58,667 bases of DNA from an uncultured Bacteroidales bacterium (GTDB lineage Bacteria; Bacteroidota; Bacteroidia; Bacteroidales; UBA932). The position numbers were made by a program, and so were the translations under genes. The stretch spans positions 1 to 58,667 of the forward strand of contig CALUPT010000016.1 of assembly GCA_944322715.1 (NCBI GenBank), given 5' to 3'. The notes below the pieces were generated by a model. It did no database searches. It was not told the origin of the DNA and worked only from the letters and a program-made list of their open reading frames with translations. Numbering within the stretch: the stretch's first letter is position 1; the number at the start of each line of letters is the position of its first letter. This document shows positions 17,234-26,150 of this stretch, in pieces.

Positions 17234-19350
17234 AAACCATGAAAAGAACCATTGCAGCAGCAAGTGCCGTGCTGGCCGTTTTTACATCATGCGATACTAT
17301 GGAAAATCCTCTTTTGACAGAATCTGCCCTGCCGTACGGGGCGCCGCAGTTTGACAGGATAAGGAAAGAACATTATATCCCGGCTTTCGAGGAGGGGATA
17401 CGTCAGGCAAAGGCGGAGATAGATGCGATAGTGTCCAATCCGGAAGCTCCTGATTTCGCCAATACCATCGAGGCATTGGAATACAGCGGGAGGACTTTGG
17501 ACAGGGTGTCAGGCATCTTCTACAATCTCAACAGTGCGGACACCGACGACCGGATGCAGGAGATAGCTGAGAAAGTCGCTCCGATGATGACGGAGTATTC
17601 CATGTATGTCTCCCTCAACCCGCAGTTGTTCGACAGGGTCAGGGCGGTGTATGAAAAGAAGGACTCGCTTTCCCTCGAACCTGACCAGATGAGGCTTCTT
17701 GAGGAGACCTACAGGTCTTTTGCGAGAAACGGCGCGAATCTCTCTCCTGAAGACAAGGAGCTTTTCAGCAGATATTCCGAGGAACTGTCCCTGCTGTCCC
17801 TGCAGTTCCAGAAAAACAGTCTGGCCGCCACCAACGCCTTCCATATCAATGTTACGGATGTCAATGATCTGGCCGGCCTGCCTCAGTATGTCAAGGATAT
17901 GGGGGAACAGTATGCCCGGGAGAAGGGTCTTGATGGCTGGGTGTTCACCCTGGACTATCCGTGCTATGCCCCGTTCATGAAATTCTGTGTCAGCAGGGAT
18001 CTCCGCAGACAGATGTACATGGGTAATTCGGCCAAGTCCGTAGGGGGAGAGTTCGACAATACCGCTACGGTCATGCGGATTGTGGAACTGAGGATGAAGA
18101 TTGCGGAACTTCTCGGATACGGGACGTATGCAGACTATGCCCTGGAGGAGAAGATGGCGAAGACGACAGGGACCGTGGAGGAGTTTCTCGGACGGCTTCT
18201 CGAGCCATCGCTTCCCTATGCCCGGCATGAGGTTAAGACGGTTTTCGAATATGCCCGGGAACACGGTTTTACGGATGATGAGCTGATGCCGTGGGATTTC
18301 AGTTTCTGGGCAGAGAGGTACAAGGAGGCCGAGTTCGCTTTCAATGAGGAGCAGCTCAAGCCGTATTTCAGGTTAGAGAACTGCATTGATGCCGTATTCG
18401 GTCTGGCCGGGAGACTTTACGGGATATCTTTTGAGGAGAGACCGGACATCCCTGGATATCACAGGGATGTGAAGGTATATGATGTGAAGGATGAGAACGG
18501 GGAGCATCTTGCCCTCTTCTATGCGGACTTCTTCCCTCGTGAAAGCAAGCGCAGCGGTGCGTGGATGACAGAGTTCAGGGGGCAGAGCATATATGACGGA
18601 GTGGAATACCGCCCGTTCATCAGTATTGTGACCAATTTTACCAAGCCTACGGGCTCCGAACCGTCACTGATCACGCATGATGAACTCACGACCTTCCTGC
18701 ATGAGTTCGGACATGCCCTGCACGGGATGCTCGCCAAAGGCAGGTACGGCTCCCTTACCGGGACCAACGTGGCGCATGACTTTGTGGAACTCCCGTCCCA
18801 GATCATGGAGAACTGGGCATACGAGCCGGAGTATCTGGACTCCTTTGCAAAGGATTACAGGACAGGCGAAGTCATCCCGGATGAACTTATCGGGAAGATC
18901 GTGTCCGCGAAGAATTATCTTTCCGGATACTATCAGGTGAGGCAGCTGCAGTTCGGCATACTTGACATGGCATGGCACACGTTGACCGCACTTCCGGAAG
19001 AGGGGACCGTAGAGTTCGAAAAGAATGCCATCAGAAAGTGTGCTGTCCTGCCTGATGTGCAGGGGACGGCAATATCGCCTTCGTTCGGACATATCTTCTC
19101 CGGCGGATATTCCGCAGGGTACTATTCATACAAGTGGGCGGAAGTCCTGGAGGCGGATGCCTTCTCCCTTTTCAAGGAAAACGGCATATTCGACAGAGAG
19201 ACGGCAGCCTCTTTCAGACATAATATTCTGGAAAAGGGCGGCAGTGTCGACCCATCCGTACTATACAGGAATTTCAGGGGACATGACCCGGAACCTGAAG
19301 CGCTTTTGGAAAAACTCGGTCTGGACCATCCGGAAACCTTGGAAGAATAG
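17230..19350 (+). CDS. M3-family lipoprotein metallopeptidase (oligopeptidase / dipeptidyl carboxypeptidase)
   Basis: A 706-aa zinc peptidase with a lipoprotein signal (VFTSC, Cys about 21), so it sits in the envelope. The HEFGH zinc motif is at about 491-495 in FLHEFGHALHGML, and the third ligand region is in DFVELPSQIMENW. The Tyr-rich C-terminal substrate region (GGYSAGYYSYKWAEV) is present. Dcp-like members remove dipeptides from peptide C termini. It follows the zinc-ribbon gene with a 4-base overlap and converges on lptF after only 7 bases, with no clear terminator. Confidence 0.93.
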   Translation: MKTMKRTIAAASAVLAVFTSCDTMENPLLTESALPYGAPQFDRIRKEHYIPAFEEGIRQAKAEIDAIVSNPEAPDFANTIEALEYSGRTLDRVSGIFYNLNSADTDDRMQEIAEKVAPMMTEYSMYVSLNPQLFDRVRAVYEKKDSLSLEPDQMRLLEETYRSFARNGANLSPEDKELFSRYSEELSLLSLQFQKNSLAATNAFHINVTDVNDLAGLPQYVKDMGEQYAREKGLDGWVFTLDYPCYAPFMKFCVSRDLRRQMYMGNSAKSVGGEFDNTATVMRIVELRMKIAELLGYGTYADYALEEKMAKTTGTVEEFLGRLLEPSLPYARHEVKTVFEYAREHGFTDDELMPWDFSFWAERYKEAEFAFNEEQLKPYFRLENCIDAVFGLAGRLYGISFEERPDIPGYHRDVKVYDVKDENGEHLALFYADFFPRESKRSGAWMTEFRGQSIYDGVEYRPFISIVTNFTKPTGSEPSLITHDELTTFLHEFGHALHGMLAKGRYGSLTGTNVAHDFVELPSQIMENWAYEPEYLDSFAKDYRTGEVIPDELIGKIVSAKNYLSGYYQVRQLQFGILDMAWHTLTALPEEGTVEFEKNAIRKCAVLPDVQGTAISPSFGHIFSGGYSAGYYSYKWAEVLEADAFSLFKENGIFDRETAASFRHNILEKGGSVDPSVLYRNFRGHDPEPEALLEKLGLDHPETLEE

Positions 19351-19357
19351 CTGTCTT

Positions 19358-20461
19358 CTATTTCGGAGCGATCCTGTACAGGAATCCGGCGATGAATGTG
19401 TAGACTATGTTCGGGAACCACATGGCAAGTCCGGGCGGCATTGCTCCGGTGTGGACGAACATCTCGCTGAAACGCTGGAAAAGGATATAGGTAAAGGCCA
19501 GGGCGATGCCTATGGCAATGTTCCATCCGATGCCTCCGCGTCTTTTCTTTGAGGACAGGGCAACCCCCATGATGGTCAGGATGAATGCCGAGAACGGCAT
19601 GGCGAATCGTGTATGCTTTTCGATCTGGGCGAGCTTGACATTTGCATCCCCGCGCATCTTCTGTGTCTCGATGAGTTCGTTGAGCCTTTTGTACGAGAGC
19701 GTCTCGACAGTGTGCTTCCTCATGTAGAAGTCGCTGACACTCAGGTTTATGACAGTGTCCAACTCGCTGCCGCTCCTGATGTGGTCTTCAAGATTGTCCG
19801 TGTAGTCGCGGATGAAATACTTTTTCAGCCTCCATCCGCTGAAGGTGCTGTCCCAGACGGCCGTTTCCGCCGAGATTTTGGAAACCAGCTTGTTGTCCTC
19901 TATCTTTTCAAGGGTGAAGCGGTATGCGGTGTTGTTCCATGTGCTGAACGATTCCACAAACACGAATTCTCCCGGGGAGATCTGGTAGTGTACGTTCCTT
20001 CCGGTGATGACATTTCCGTGCCCCCTGATGTATTTCGCCTCGAACTCGCCTCTCTGGGCGTTGGCGTTCGGAATGATGAACAGGTTGAGTGTCAATGAAA
20101 AGAGGGCTATCAGGGCTGCGGAGACAATGTACGGCACCATCATCCTGTGGAAACTGATACCGCAGGAGAGGATGGCCACTATCTCCGAGTTCGCCGCCAT
20201 CTTGGATGTGAAGAAGATTACGGTGATGAACACGAACAGCGGGCTGAACATGTTCATGAAGTATGGTATGAAATTGATGTAGTAGTCGAGGATGATCTCG
20301 CTTAACGGGGCCTCGTTGCTCACGAAGTCATCTATCTTCTCGCTTATGTCGAATATGATCACAATGCCGATGATAAGCAGCAGGGCTATGAAGAAGGTCA
20401 TGATGAACTTCTTCATGATATAGAGATCCAGGATTCTTGGCTTGAGATCGAATTTCCTCAT
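19358..20461 (-). CDS. LptF/LptG (YjgP/YjgQ) family permease
   Basis: A 367-aa inner-membrane protein of the LPS-export ABC complex LptB2FG, which lifts lipopolysaccharide from the inner membrane. Three N-terminal helices (about 14-34, 60-85, 100-120), a periplasmic beta-jellyroll (about 130-265) and three C-terminal helices (about 280-360) match the family. The first coupling-helix region SCGISFHRMMVPY is visible. It is transcribed after tgt, 30 bases downstream. A second family member is the N-terminal half of the fused gene at 26151-28619, so these two are probably the LptF/LptG pair; which is which is not certain. Confidence 0.88.
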   Translation of the reverse strand: MRKFDLKPRILDLYIMKKFIMTFFIALLLIIGIVIIFDISEKIDDFVSNEAPLSEIILDYYINFIPYFMNMFSPLFVFITVIFFTSKMAANSEIVAILSCGISFHRMMVPYIVSAALIALFSLTLNLFIIPNANAQRGEFEAKYIRGHGNVITGRNVHYQISPGEFVFVESFSTWNNTAYRFTLEKIEDNKLVSKISAETAVWDSTFSGWRLKKYFIRDYTDNLEDHIRSGSELDTVINLSVSDFYMRKHTVETLSYKRLNELIETQKMRGDANVKLAQIEKHTRFAMPFSAFILTIMGVALSSKKRRGGIGWNIAIGIALAFTYILFQRFSEMFVHTGAMPPGLAMWFPNIVYTFIAGFLYRIAPK

Positions 20462-20491
20462 TGTCTGTCAATCAGTTTATGTATTGTGCCG

Positions 20492-21628
20492 TCAGAGCCT
20501 CTGCATTACCCGTCCGACGGTCTCATCTTTCCATTTCCGGAAATCCCCTGCCTGGATGTGCTCCCTTGCCTTCCTGACCAGTTCAAGATAGAATGCCAGA
20601 TTGTGCTCGCTGGCTATCTGTCCGGCAAAGATTTCTCCGGCGACAAAGAGATGTCTCAGGTATGCCTTCGAGTATGTGCGGTCCACAAAGGATGTCCCTT
20701 CCGGGTCGAGAGGGGAGAAATCATCCGCCCATTTGCGGTTGCGCATGTTCATTATGCCGTTCCATGTGAATATCATCCCGTTGCGTCCGTTGCGGGTAGG
20801 CATCACGCAGTCAAACATGTCCACTCCTCTCGAGATGGCTTCCAGTATGTTCGCCGGAGTGCCGACCCCCATGAGGTATCTCGGCCTGTCTTGCGGCAGC
20901 ATCGGGCATACCACTTCCAGCATCTCGTACATCTTTTCCGTAGGTTCACCGACGGCGAGGCCTCCGATGGCGTATCCTTCCCTGTCGAACTTTGCAGCGT
21001 GTTCGACGGCGGCGCGCCGCAGGTCGGGATAGACGCATCCCTGGATGATAGGGAAAAGTGCCTGGGAATAGCCGTAGAGCGGTTCCGTCCCGTCGAACCT
21101 CCTGATGCATCTTTCTAACCAGGCCTGGGTCCTTGTGAGGGACTCTCTTGCATATCTGTAGTCTGCATCTCCGGGAGTGCATTCATCCAGAGCCATAATG
21201 ATGTCTGCCCCTATCGCCCTCTGGGTGTCCATGTTGTTTTCCGGGGTGAAAGTGTGGCGCGAGCCGTCAATGTGGGATGAGAATGTCACTCCGCTTCCAT
21301 CTTTGGCGAATTTCCTGATCGGGGCGAGGGAGAACACCTGGAACCCTCCGCTGTCGGTCAGTATCGGCCTGTCCCAGGAGATGAATCTGTGCAGGCCGCC
21401 GACAGCCCTGAATGTATCCAGCCCGGGACGAAGATACAGATGGTATGTATTGCCGAGTATTATTTCAGCGCCGATATCCTCTTTCAGGTCCCTGTGGTAC
21501 ACGCCTTTGACCGACCCGACCGTGCCGACGGGCATGAATATGGGTGTATGTATCTCGCCGTGGTCAGTCGTGATGACTCCGCATCTGGCGGATGACTGAG
21601 GGTCGGCAGCCGTTCTTGCAAACTTCAT
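20492..21628 (-). CDS. tgt: tRNA-guanine transglycosylase (queuine tRNA-ribosyltransferase)
   Basis: A 378-aa TIM-barrel enzyme that exchanges guanine 34 for preQ1 in tRNAs for Asp, Asn, His and Tyr. The general-base Asp is in LTDSGGFQVFSL and the nucleophile Asp in MFDCVMPTRNGRNG; MNMRNRKW and EHNLAFY follow. The usual zinc CxCxxC is replaced by GTSFVD, although the downstream His is kept. The start at 21628 is chosen because the fold begins with MKFARTA; the frame is open further upstream. It leads the tgt-lptF operon and diverges from nupG. Confidence 0.94.
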   Translation of the reverse strand: MKFARTAADPQSSARCGVITTDHGEIHTPIFMPVGTVGSVKGVYHRDLKEDIGAEIILGNTYHLYLRPGLDTFRAVGGLHRFISWDRPILTDSGGFQVFSLAPIRKFAKDGSGVTFSSHIDGSRHTFTPENNMDTQRAIGADIIMALDECTPGDADYRYARESLTRTQAWLERCIRRFDGTEPLYGYSQALFPIIQGCVYPDLRRAAVEHAAKFDREGYAIGGLAVGEPTEKMYEMLEVVCPMLPQDRPRYLMGVGTPANILEAISRGVDMFDCVMPTRNGRNGMIFTWNGIMNMRNRKWADDFSPLDPEGTSFVDRTYSKAYLRHLFVAGEIFAGQIASEHNLAFYLELVRKAREHIQAGDFRKWKDETVGRVMQRL

Positions 21629-21678
21629 CTTGTCTGTATTCTTGGCTGTCAGGCAGCCGTGCGGGTGATTCCAACCCA

Positions 21679-21686
21679 CAAAGATA
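21679..21686 (-). promoter_or_regulatory. -7 box for tgt
   Basis: On the minus strand this reads TATCTTTG, 50 bases before the tgt start. In the leader GGCTG and CAGCC (21644-21658) can form a small stem. No recognisable preQ1 riboswitch is seen. Confidence 0.5.
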
Positions 21687-21708
21687 GTAAAACTTGCTCA
21701 AATCTTTG

Positions 21709-21716
21709 TATATTTG
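21709..21716 (+). promoter_or_regulatory. -7 box for the nucleoside transporter
   Basis: TATATTTG matches TAnnTTTG and lies 55 bases before the ATG at 21772, back to back with the tgt promoter. Confidence 0.5.
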
Positions 21717-21771
21717 TCAGGCTGTGTCCGGAAGGATACGGGAACATGTTTTAATTACAGAGCATTTCATT

Positions 21772-23055
21772 ATGAACAGAGCGGTCCGTATCAGGCTGAT
21801 CCTGATGAATTTCCTGCAGTGGGCAGTATGGGGGGCATATCTTACATCGATGGGAAGCTATCTCGTGTCGGTGGGGCTTGCGGAGAAGATAGGCCTTTTC
21901 TATGCGATGCAGGGTGTCGTCTCCATTTTCATGCCTGCAATAATAGGCATAATAGCAGACAAGTATATCCCGGCCCAGAAACTTCTGGGATTATGCCATC
22001 TTGTTGCGGGGGCGGCGATGGTGGCAGCAGGATATTATGGGCTTGCGGCCGGTACGGATGTCAGCTTCGGCATACTCTTCCCTCTATATGCGGTCAGCGT
22101 GGCATTCTATATGCCGACCATAGCCCTTTCCAATTCCGTCGCGTTCAAGGTGCTTCTCAGGAACGGCTATGATACTGTCCGGGATTTCCCTCCGGTGAGG
22201 GTGTTCGGAACCGTAGGCTTCATCTGCAGCATGCTTTTCGTGAATTTCATGACGGATGGCAATGGCATCCAGTTCCAGCATACCTACAACCAGTTTTTCG
22301 TATCGGGGGCCATAGGGTTCGTGCTCTTTCTCTATTGCATGACTCTTCCCGACTGTCCTGTCAACAGGCAGGCTGAGACGCAGAGTGTCGCCGATATTTT
22401 CGGAGCCAAGGCTTTCAGTCTTTTCAAAGACAGGGGAATGGCGACATTCTTCATTTTCTCGATGCTGCTCGGGGTCGCCCTCCAGATAACGAACGGGTTT
22501 GCCAATCCTTTCATTTCCCATTTCAAGGATGTCCCGGAATATGCGGACACATGGGGGGCGCGCAATGCAAATGCCCTGATTTCCATATCCCAGATGTCGG
22601 AAACTCTCGGAATACTTCTGATTCCTGTAGCGATGAGGTTTCTCGGAATCAAGAAGGTCATGCTCGTAGCGATGATAGCGTGGGTCTTCCGTTTCGGGCT
22701 GTTCGGTCTCGGCAATCCCGGGGACGGAGTGTGGATGTTCATCCTTTCCATGATAGTGTATGGCGTGGCCTTCGATTTCTTCAACATATCCGGCGCCCTC
22801 TATGTGGAGCAGAGGTCATCGGACGGGATCAAGTCCAGTGCGCAGGGGCTGTTCATGCTGATGACCAACGGAATAGGTGCAACGGTCGGGACTCTCTCCG
22901 CCCAGGCTGTAGTGAATCATTTTGTCTATAATGCGGAAGTGCCGGACTGGAGTACCGCCTGGTATGTCTTTGCCGCCTATGCACTTGTGGTAGCCATCCT
23001 TTTTGCCATCTGCTTCAGGAATCCTGGAAAAGGCCCTTATTCCAAGGTGGCCTAA
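21772..23055 (+). CDS. nupG: Nucleoside:H+ symporter, NupG family
   Basis: A 427-aa MFS protein with 12 hydrophobic segments. Sequence blocks closely resemble E. coli NupG: FLQWAVWGAYLTSMGSYL near the N terminus, DFPPVRVFGTVGFI in the middle, FFIFSMLLGVALQITNGF, ISISQMSETLGIL and MIVYGVAFDFFNISGALYVE later. It should import nucleosides with protons. The start at 21772 is supported by the promoter at 21709 and by homology; the frame is open upstream to 21694. It is a single gene ending in a hairpin shared with ilvE. Confidence 0.92.
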   Translation: MNRAVRIRLILMNFLQWAVWGAYLTSMGSYLVSVGLAEKIGLFYAMQGVVSIFMPAIIGIIADKYIPAQKLLGLCHLVAGAAMVAAGYYGLAAGTDVSFGILFPLYAVSVAFYMPTIALSNSVAFKVLLRNGYDTVRDFPPVRVFGTVGFICSMLFVNFMTDGNGIQFQHTYNQFFVSGAIGFVLFLYCMTLPDCPVNRQAETQSVADIFGAKAFSLFKDRGMATFFIFSMLLGVALQITNGFANPFISHFKDVPEYADTWGARNANALISISQMSETLGILLIPVAMRFLGIKKVMLVAMIAWVFRFGLFGLGNPGDGVWMFILSMIVYGVAFDFFNISGALYVEQRSSDGIKSSAQGLFMLMTNGIGATVGTLSAQAVVNHFVYNAEVPDWSTAWYVFAAYALVVAILFAICFRNPGKGPYSKVA

Positions 23056-23077
23056 TGACTGTCGGCCCATGATACAA

Positions 23078-23108
23078 ACAGGGGCTTGACTTTCGAGCCA
23101 GCCCCTGT
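23078..23108. terminator. Bidirectional terminator between nupG and ilvE
   Basis: ACAGGGGCT at 23078-23086 pairs perfectly with AGCCCCTGT at 23100-23108 around a 13-base loop. It lies between convergent genes and can serve both. Confidence 0.7.
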
Positions 23109-23124
23109 CAGTATGGGATAACCG

Positions 23125-24162
23125 TCATTCCACGAAAGTGCACCAGCCGAACGGGTCTTCGATTTCCCCGTATTGGATACCGGTGATCATCCTGTACAGC
23201 CGGAGACTCTTCGGGCCGCATTCCGTGTCCGAATAGAAAGAGTATCTCTTTGTGATGTCCTTGTCTTCGAGTGCGGCCTTGTCATCGATGTATGATACTG
23301 GAGTGATGACCACGGCCGTGCCGCATTCTCCCACTTCCTCGAATGTTTCCATCTCTTCGACAGGCACCTGCCTTCTCTCTACCGTCATTCCGAGGTGCTC
23401 GGCCACTGTTGTCAGGGACTTGTTGGTGATGGACGGCAGTATGGAGTCGGATTTCGGGGTCACGTATGTGTTGCCCTTGATGCCGAAGAAGTTGGATGAG
23501 TTGAATTCATCTATGAACCTGTGTTCTGCAGGATCAAGGTGGAGTACGGCTGAATATCCCTGCTGATGGGCGATGTTCAGGGCATAGAGGGATGCCGCAT
23601 AGTTGCCGCCGACCTTGAATCTTCCTGTGCCGTACATTGCGGCCCTGTCATGGTTCCTGGCGATTACCGCATTGCATGGCTGCAGGGTGCCACCTACGTA
23701 TGCGCCTACCGGAGAGCAGAGCATGTACAGTACGACTTCATCTGAGGATTTTACCCCGAGCTGCGGATTGGAGCCGATGAGAGTCGGCCTGATGTACATG
23801 GATGCGTTGTGTCCGTATGGAGGAAGATAGTCGATATTCTCCTTCACGAGACGTTTGCACATTGAGACGAAGAGTTCTTCGGATGGAGCCGGGATGAACA
23901 GGGATGCCGCGGATGACTGCATCCTCCTTGCGTTTTCTTCAGGCCTGAATATCCTGACCTTGCCATCTTTGCCCCGGAATGCCTTCAGGCCCTCGAAGCA
24001 TTCGATGCTGTAGTGGAGGCATCCGGCAAAAGAGCTGATTGTGATGTTGTCATCGGTGAGGCTTTCAACCTCGCCCCATGCACCGTCCTTGTAGGTGCAC
24101 CTGAGGATTGTCGCGGTCTTCCTGTACGCGAAACCCAGATTGTCCCAGTTGATTGTGTCCAT
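23125..24162 (-). CDS. ilvE: Branched-chain amino acid aminotransferase
   Basis: A 345-aa fold-type IV PLP enzyme for the last step of Val, Leu and Ile synthesis, or the first step of their breakdown. The PLP Lys is Lys 183 in GRFKVGGNYA. EFNSSNFFGIK and ECGTAVVITPV are the other cofactor-site motifs. SIECFEGLKAFRG near the N terminus is typical of the longer (about 340-aa) BCAT subgroup. It starts 2 bases after ilvA, so the two are one operon for isoleucine metabolism. Confidence 0.95.
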   Translation of the reverse strand: MDTINWDNLGFAYRKTATILRCTYKDGAWGEVESLTDDNITISSFAGCLHYSIECFEGLKAFRGKDGKVRIFRPEENARRMQSSAASLFIPAPSEELFVSMCKRLVKENIDYLPPYGHNASMYIRPTLIGSNPQLGVKSSDEVVLYMLCSPVGAYVGGTLQPCNAVIARNHDRAAMYGTGRFKVGGNYAASLYALNIAHQQGYSAVLHLDPAEHRFIDEFNSSNFFGIKGNTYVTPKSDSILPSITNKSLTTVAEHLGMTVERRQVPVEEMETFEEVGECGTAVVITPVSYIDDKAALEDKDITKRYSFYSDTECGPKSLRLYRMITGIQYGEIEDPFGWCTFVE

Positions 24163-24164
24163 GA

Positions 24165-25424
24165 TCAGATAAGAATTTCAAGTAATCTGTTGTTTTCGTT
24201 TATATACTCGTAGAGCACGTTGTTGGCTTCCATTCTTTTCAGTAGGGCGTGGAAATCGTCCGGACTGGCGACTTCGATGCCGATCAGGGCCGGACCTTCC
24301 TCCTTGTTGGTCTTCTTGATGTACTGGAAGAGCACCAGGTCATCCTTCGGACCGAGATTGTCCCGGATGAATGACAGGAAGGCCCCTGCGCGCTGCGGGA
24401 AATTCACGATAAAATAATGTTTCAGGCCTTCGTAGAGCATCGATTTTTCCCGTATTTCTTCCATGCGGATGATGTCGTTGTTGCTTCCGCTGACTATACA
24501 GCCGACCCTCTTTCCCCGTATTTTGTCCGCATAGAACCTGAGTGCGGAGATCGAAAGCGCTCCCGCAGGCTCGACCACTATCGCGCTCTTGTTGTACATG
24601 TTGATAATGGTGGTGCAGACCGCGCCTTCCGGTACGGGGATGATGTCATCCAGGACCTGACGGCATATTTCGTAGGTCAGTTCGCCTGCCTTCTTCACGG
24701 CCGCTCCATCCACGAACTTGTCTATGGTGTCCAGTTCGGTGACATGCCCGTTCTCGATGGATGCCTTCATGCTTGCGGCTCCTGCAGGCTCAACTCCGAT
24801 GATTCTGGTCTCCGGCCATTTGGCTTTGATGTAGGCTCCTACGCCCGATGCGAGCCCGCCTCCTCCGATCGGAATGAACACATAGTCGAGGGGCTCCTGC
24901 ATCTGCTGCACCATTTCGTATCCTATCGTGCCCTGACCCTCGATTATCTTCCTGTCATCAAACGGGGGGATGAAGGTCTTCCCGCTTCTTCTGGCATACT
25001 CTGTCGCAGCCTTGTTGGCTGCATCGAATGTGTCGCCCGTAAGCACGATGTCCACATACTCTTTCCCGAACATCTTTACCGATTCGATTTTCTGTCTCGG
25101 AGTGGTCGTAGGCATGTAGATGGAACCCATGATATGCAGTTTGTTGCATGAGAATGCGACTCCCTGTGCATGGTTGCCTGCACTTGCGCATACGATTCCG
25201 TATTTCAGGACCCCTGGAGAAAGTGTCCTTATCTTGTTGTAGGCGCCCCTTATCTTGTATGAACGCACCATCTGCAGGTCCTCCCGTTTCAGGAAGACAT
25301 CGCATCCGTATGTTTCCGAAAGGTTTGCGTTCTTCTGGAGCATTGTCGGCTCCAATATCTCGGAAAGTGTTTCCGAGGCCTTTTCGATATCCTTGGTCGA
25401 AGGGAAATATTTTTCTGTACCCAT
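24165..25424 (-). CDS. ilvA: Threonine ammonia-lyase (threonine dehydratase)
   Basis: A 419-aa PLP enzyme making 2-oxobutanoate from threonine, the first committed step to isoleucine. The PLP Lys 57 is in SYKIRGAYN, the phosphate-binding loop is IGGGGLASG, and CASAGNHAQGVAF is intact. A single C-terminal ACT-like region (about 335-419, HYFIVNFPQRAGAFLSFI) suggests allosteric control, probably by isoleucine or valine; it is shorter than the double-ACT E. coli enzyme (514 aa). It is followed immediately by ilvE and preceded by the thiamine pyrophosphokinase gene. Confidence 0.94.
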   Translation of the reverse strand: MGTEKYFPSTKDIEKASETLSEILEPTMLQKNANLSETYGCDVFLKREDLQMVRSYKIRGAYNKIRTLSPGVLKYGIVCASAGNHAQGVAFSCNKLHIMGSIYMPTTTPRQKIESVKMFGKEYVDIVLTGDTFDAANKAATEYARRSGKTFIPPFDDRKIIEGQGTIGYEMVQQMQEPLDYVFIPIGGGGLASGVGAYIKAKWPETRIIGVEPAGAASMKASIENGHVTELDTIDKFVDGAAVKKAGELTYEICRQVLDDIIPVPEGAVCTTIINMYNKSAIVVEPAGALSISALRFYADKIRGKRVGCIVSGSNNDIIRMEEIREKSMLYEGLKHYFIVNFPQRAGAFLSFIRDNLGPKDDLVLFQYIKKTNKEEGPALIGIEVASPDDFHALLKRMEANNVLYEYINENNRLLEILI

Positions 25425-25475
25425 AATGTATCTGTACGATTACATAAAATTAATCTGGTTTTCCGTAATCTGCCC

Positions 25476-26138
25476 TCAGTCCATGACTATCAAGGCAATG
25501 GATGGATGGCTGAATGTCAGTTTCACGGTATCTTCGGATGCGCGGTTGAGAGTGGCCTTCCACCAGTTGTCGAATACGACATTGTCGGTCGGCCACCGGA
25601 GACCTTCCGAACATATCCTCAGGCTGCTGTCCGGAGAGAAAATGGAAATTGCCCTTCCCTGTCCGCATTCCATACTGATACTGTCCGTTACCGGCAGGAT
25701 CGTGGAAAAGTCGGATATTATCTGCAGACGTATCCCCCTGTCCGTCACTTCGGGGTATCCTGCGTATTCCATCAGCAAAGACATGTTGCCGATCGTGTGG
25801 TCCTCCCTCTTTCCCGTGGCGGCGAGGAAGAAGATGTCGGTCACATCCCGGAAATTGCCGATTACATGGCGGAAAGCCTTGGTCTGGTCATTGGTGTCCT
25901 GGTCATCAACCCTGACAATCAGGCTGCCGTATTCTTTCTGCGCGGCAGGTGAAAGGGAATCCATGTCTCCGATGATGGCATCCGGGAGCCTTGTGACTCC
26001 GGCAGATCTGGAATACCGCAGGTAATTGGAGAATGCTCCATCGCAGCAGATGATATGGTCTGCCTGACCGAGCAGGTACAGCGGATATTCTTTCTTCGGA
26101 AACAGTCCGTTTCCTATTATTGCAGCACTTTTCCCCAT
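25476..26138 (-). CDS. Thiamine pyrophosphokinase
   Basis: A 220-aa enzyme transferring pyrophosphate from ATP to thiamine to make thiamine diphosphate. Motifs: CDGAFSNYLRY (about 32-42), AIIGDMDSLSP (about 54-64), DQDTNDQTKAF (about 79-89) and GKREDHTIGN (about 109-118). The C-terminal beta-sandwich is short but present. GGGAGGG before the ATG gives an unusually strong ribosome binding site. It starts 12 bases after the lptG-fmt fusion gene and lies 51 bases before ilvA; thiamine diphosphate is a cofactor of acetohydroxy acid synthase, but that link is only contextual. Confidence 0.92.
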   Translation of the reverse strand: MGKSAAIIGNGLFPKKEYPLYLLGQADHIICCDGAFSNYLRYSRSAGVTRLPDAIIGDMDSLSPAAQKEYGSLIVRVDDQDTNDQTKAFRHVIGNFRDVTDIFFLAATGKREDHTIGNMSLLMEYAGYPEVTDRGIRLQIISDFSTILPVTDSISMECGQGRAISIFSPDSSLRICSEGLRWPTDNVVFDNWWKATLNRASEDTVKLTFSHPSIALIVMD

Positions 26139-26150
26139 GTCGCCCTCCCT

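Noticed and set aside
21629..21678. preQ1 riboswitch in the tgt leader
   Set aside because: Only a five-base-pair stem is present; the conserved A-rich tail and pseudoknot of known preQ1 classes are not seen.
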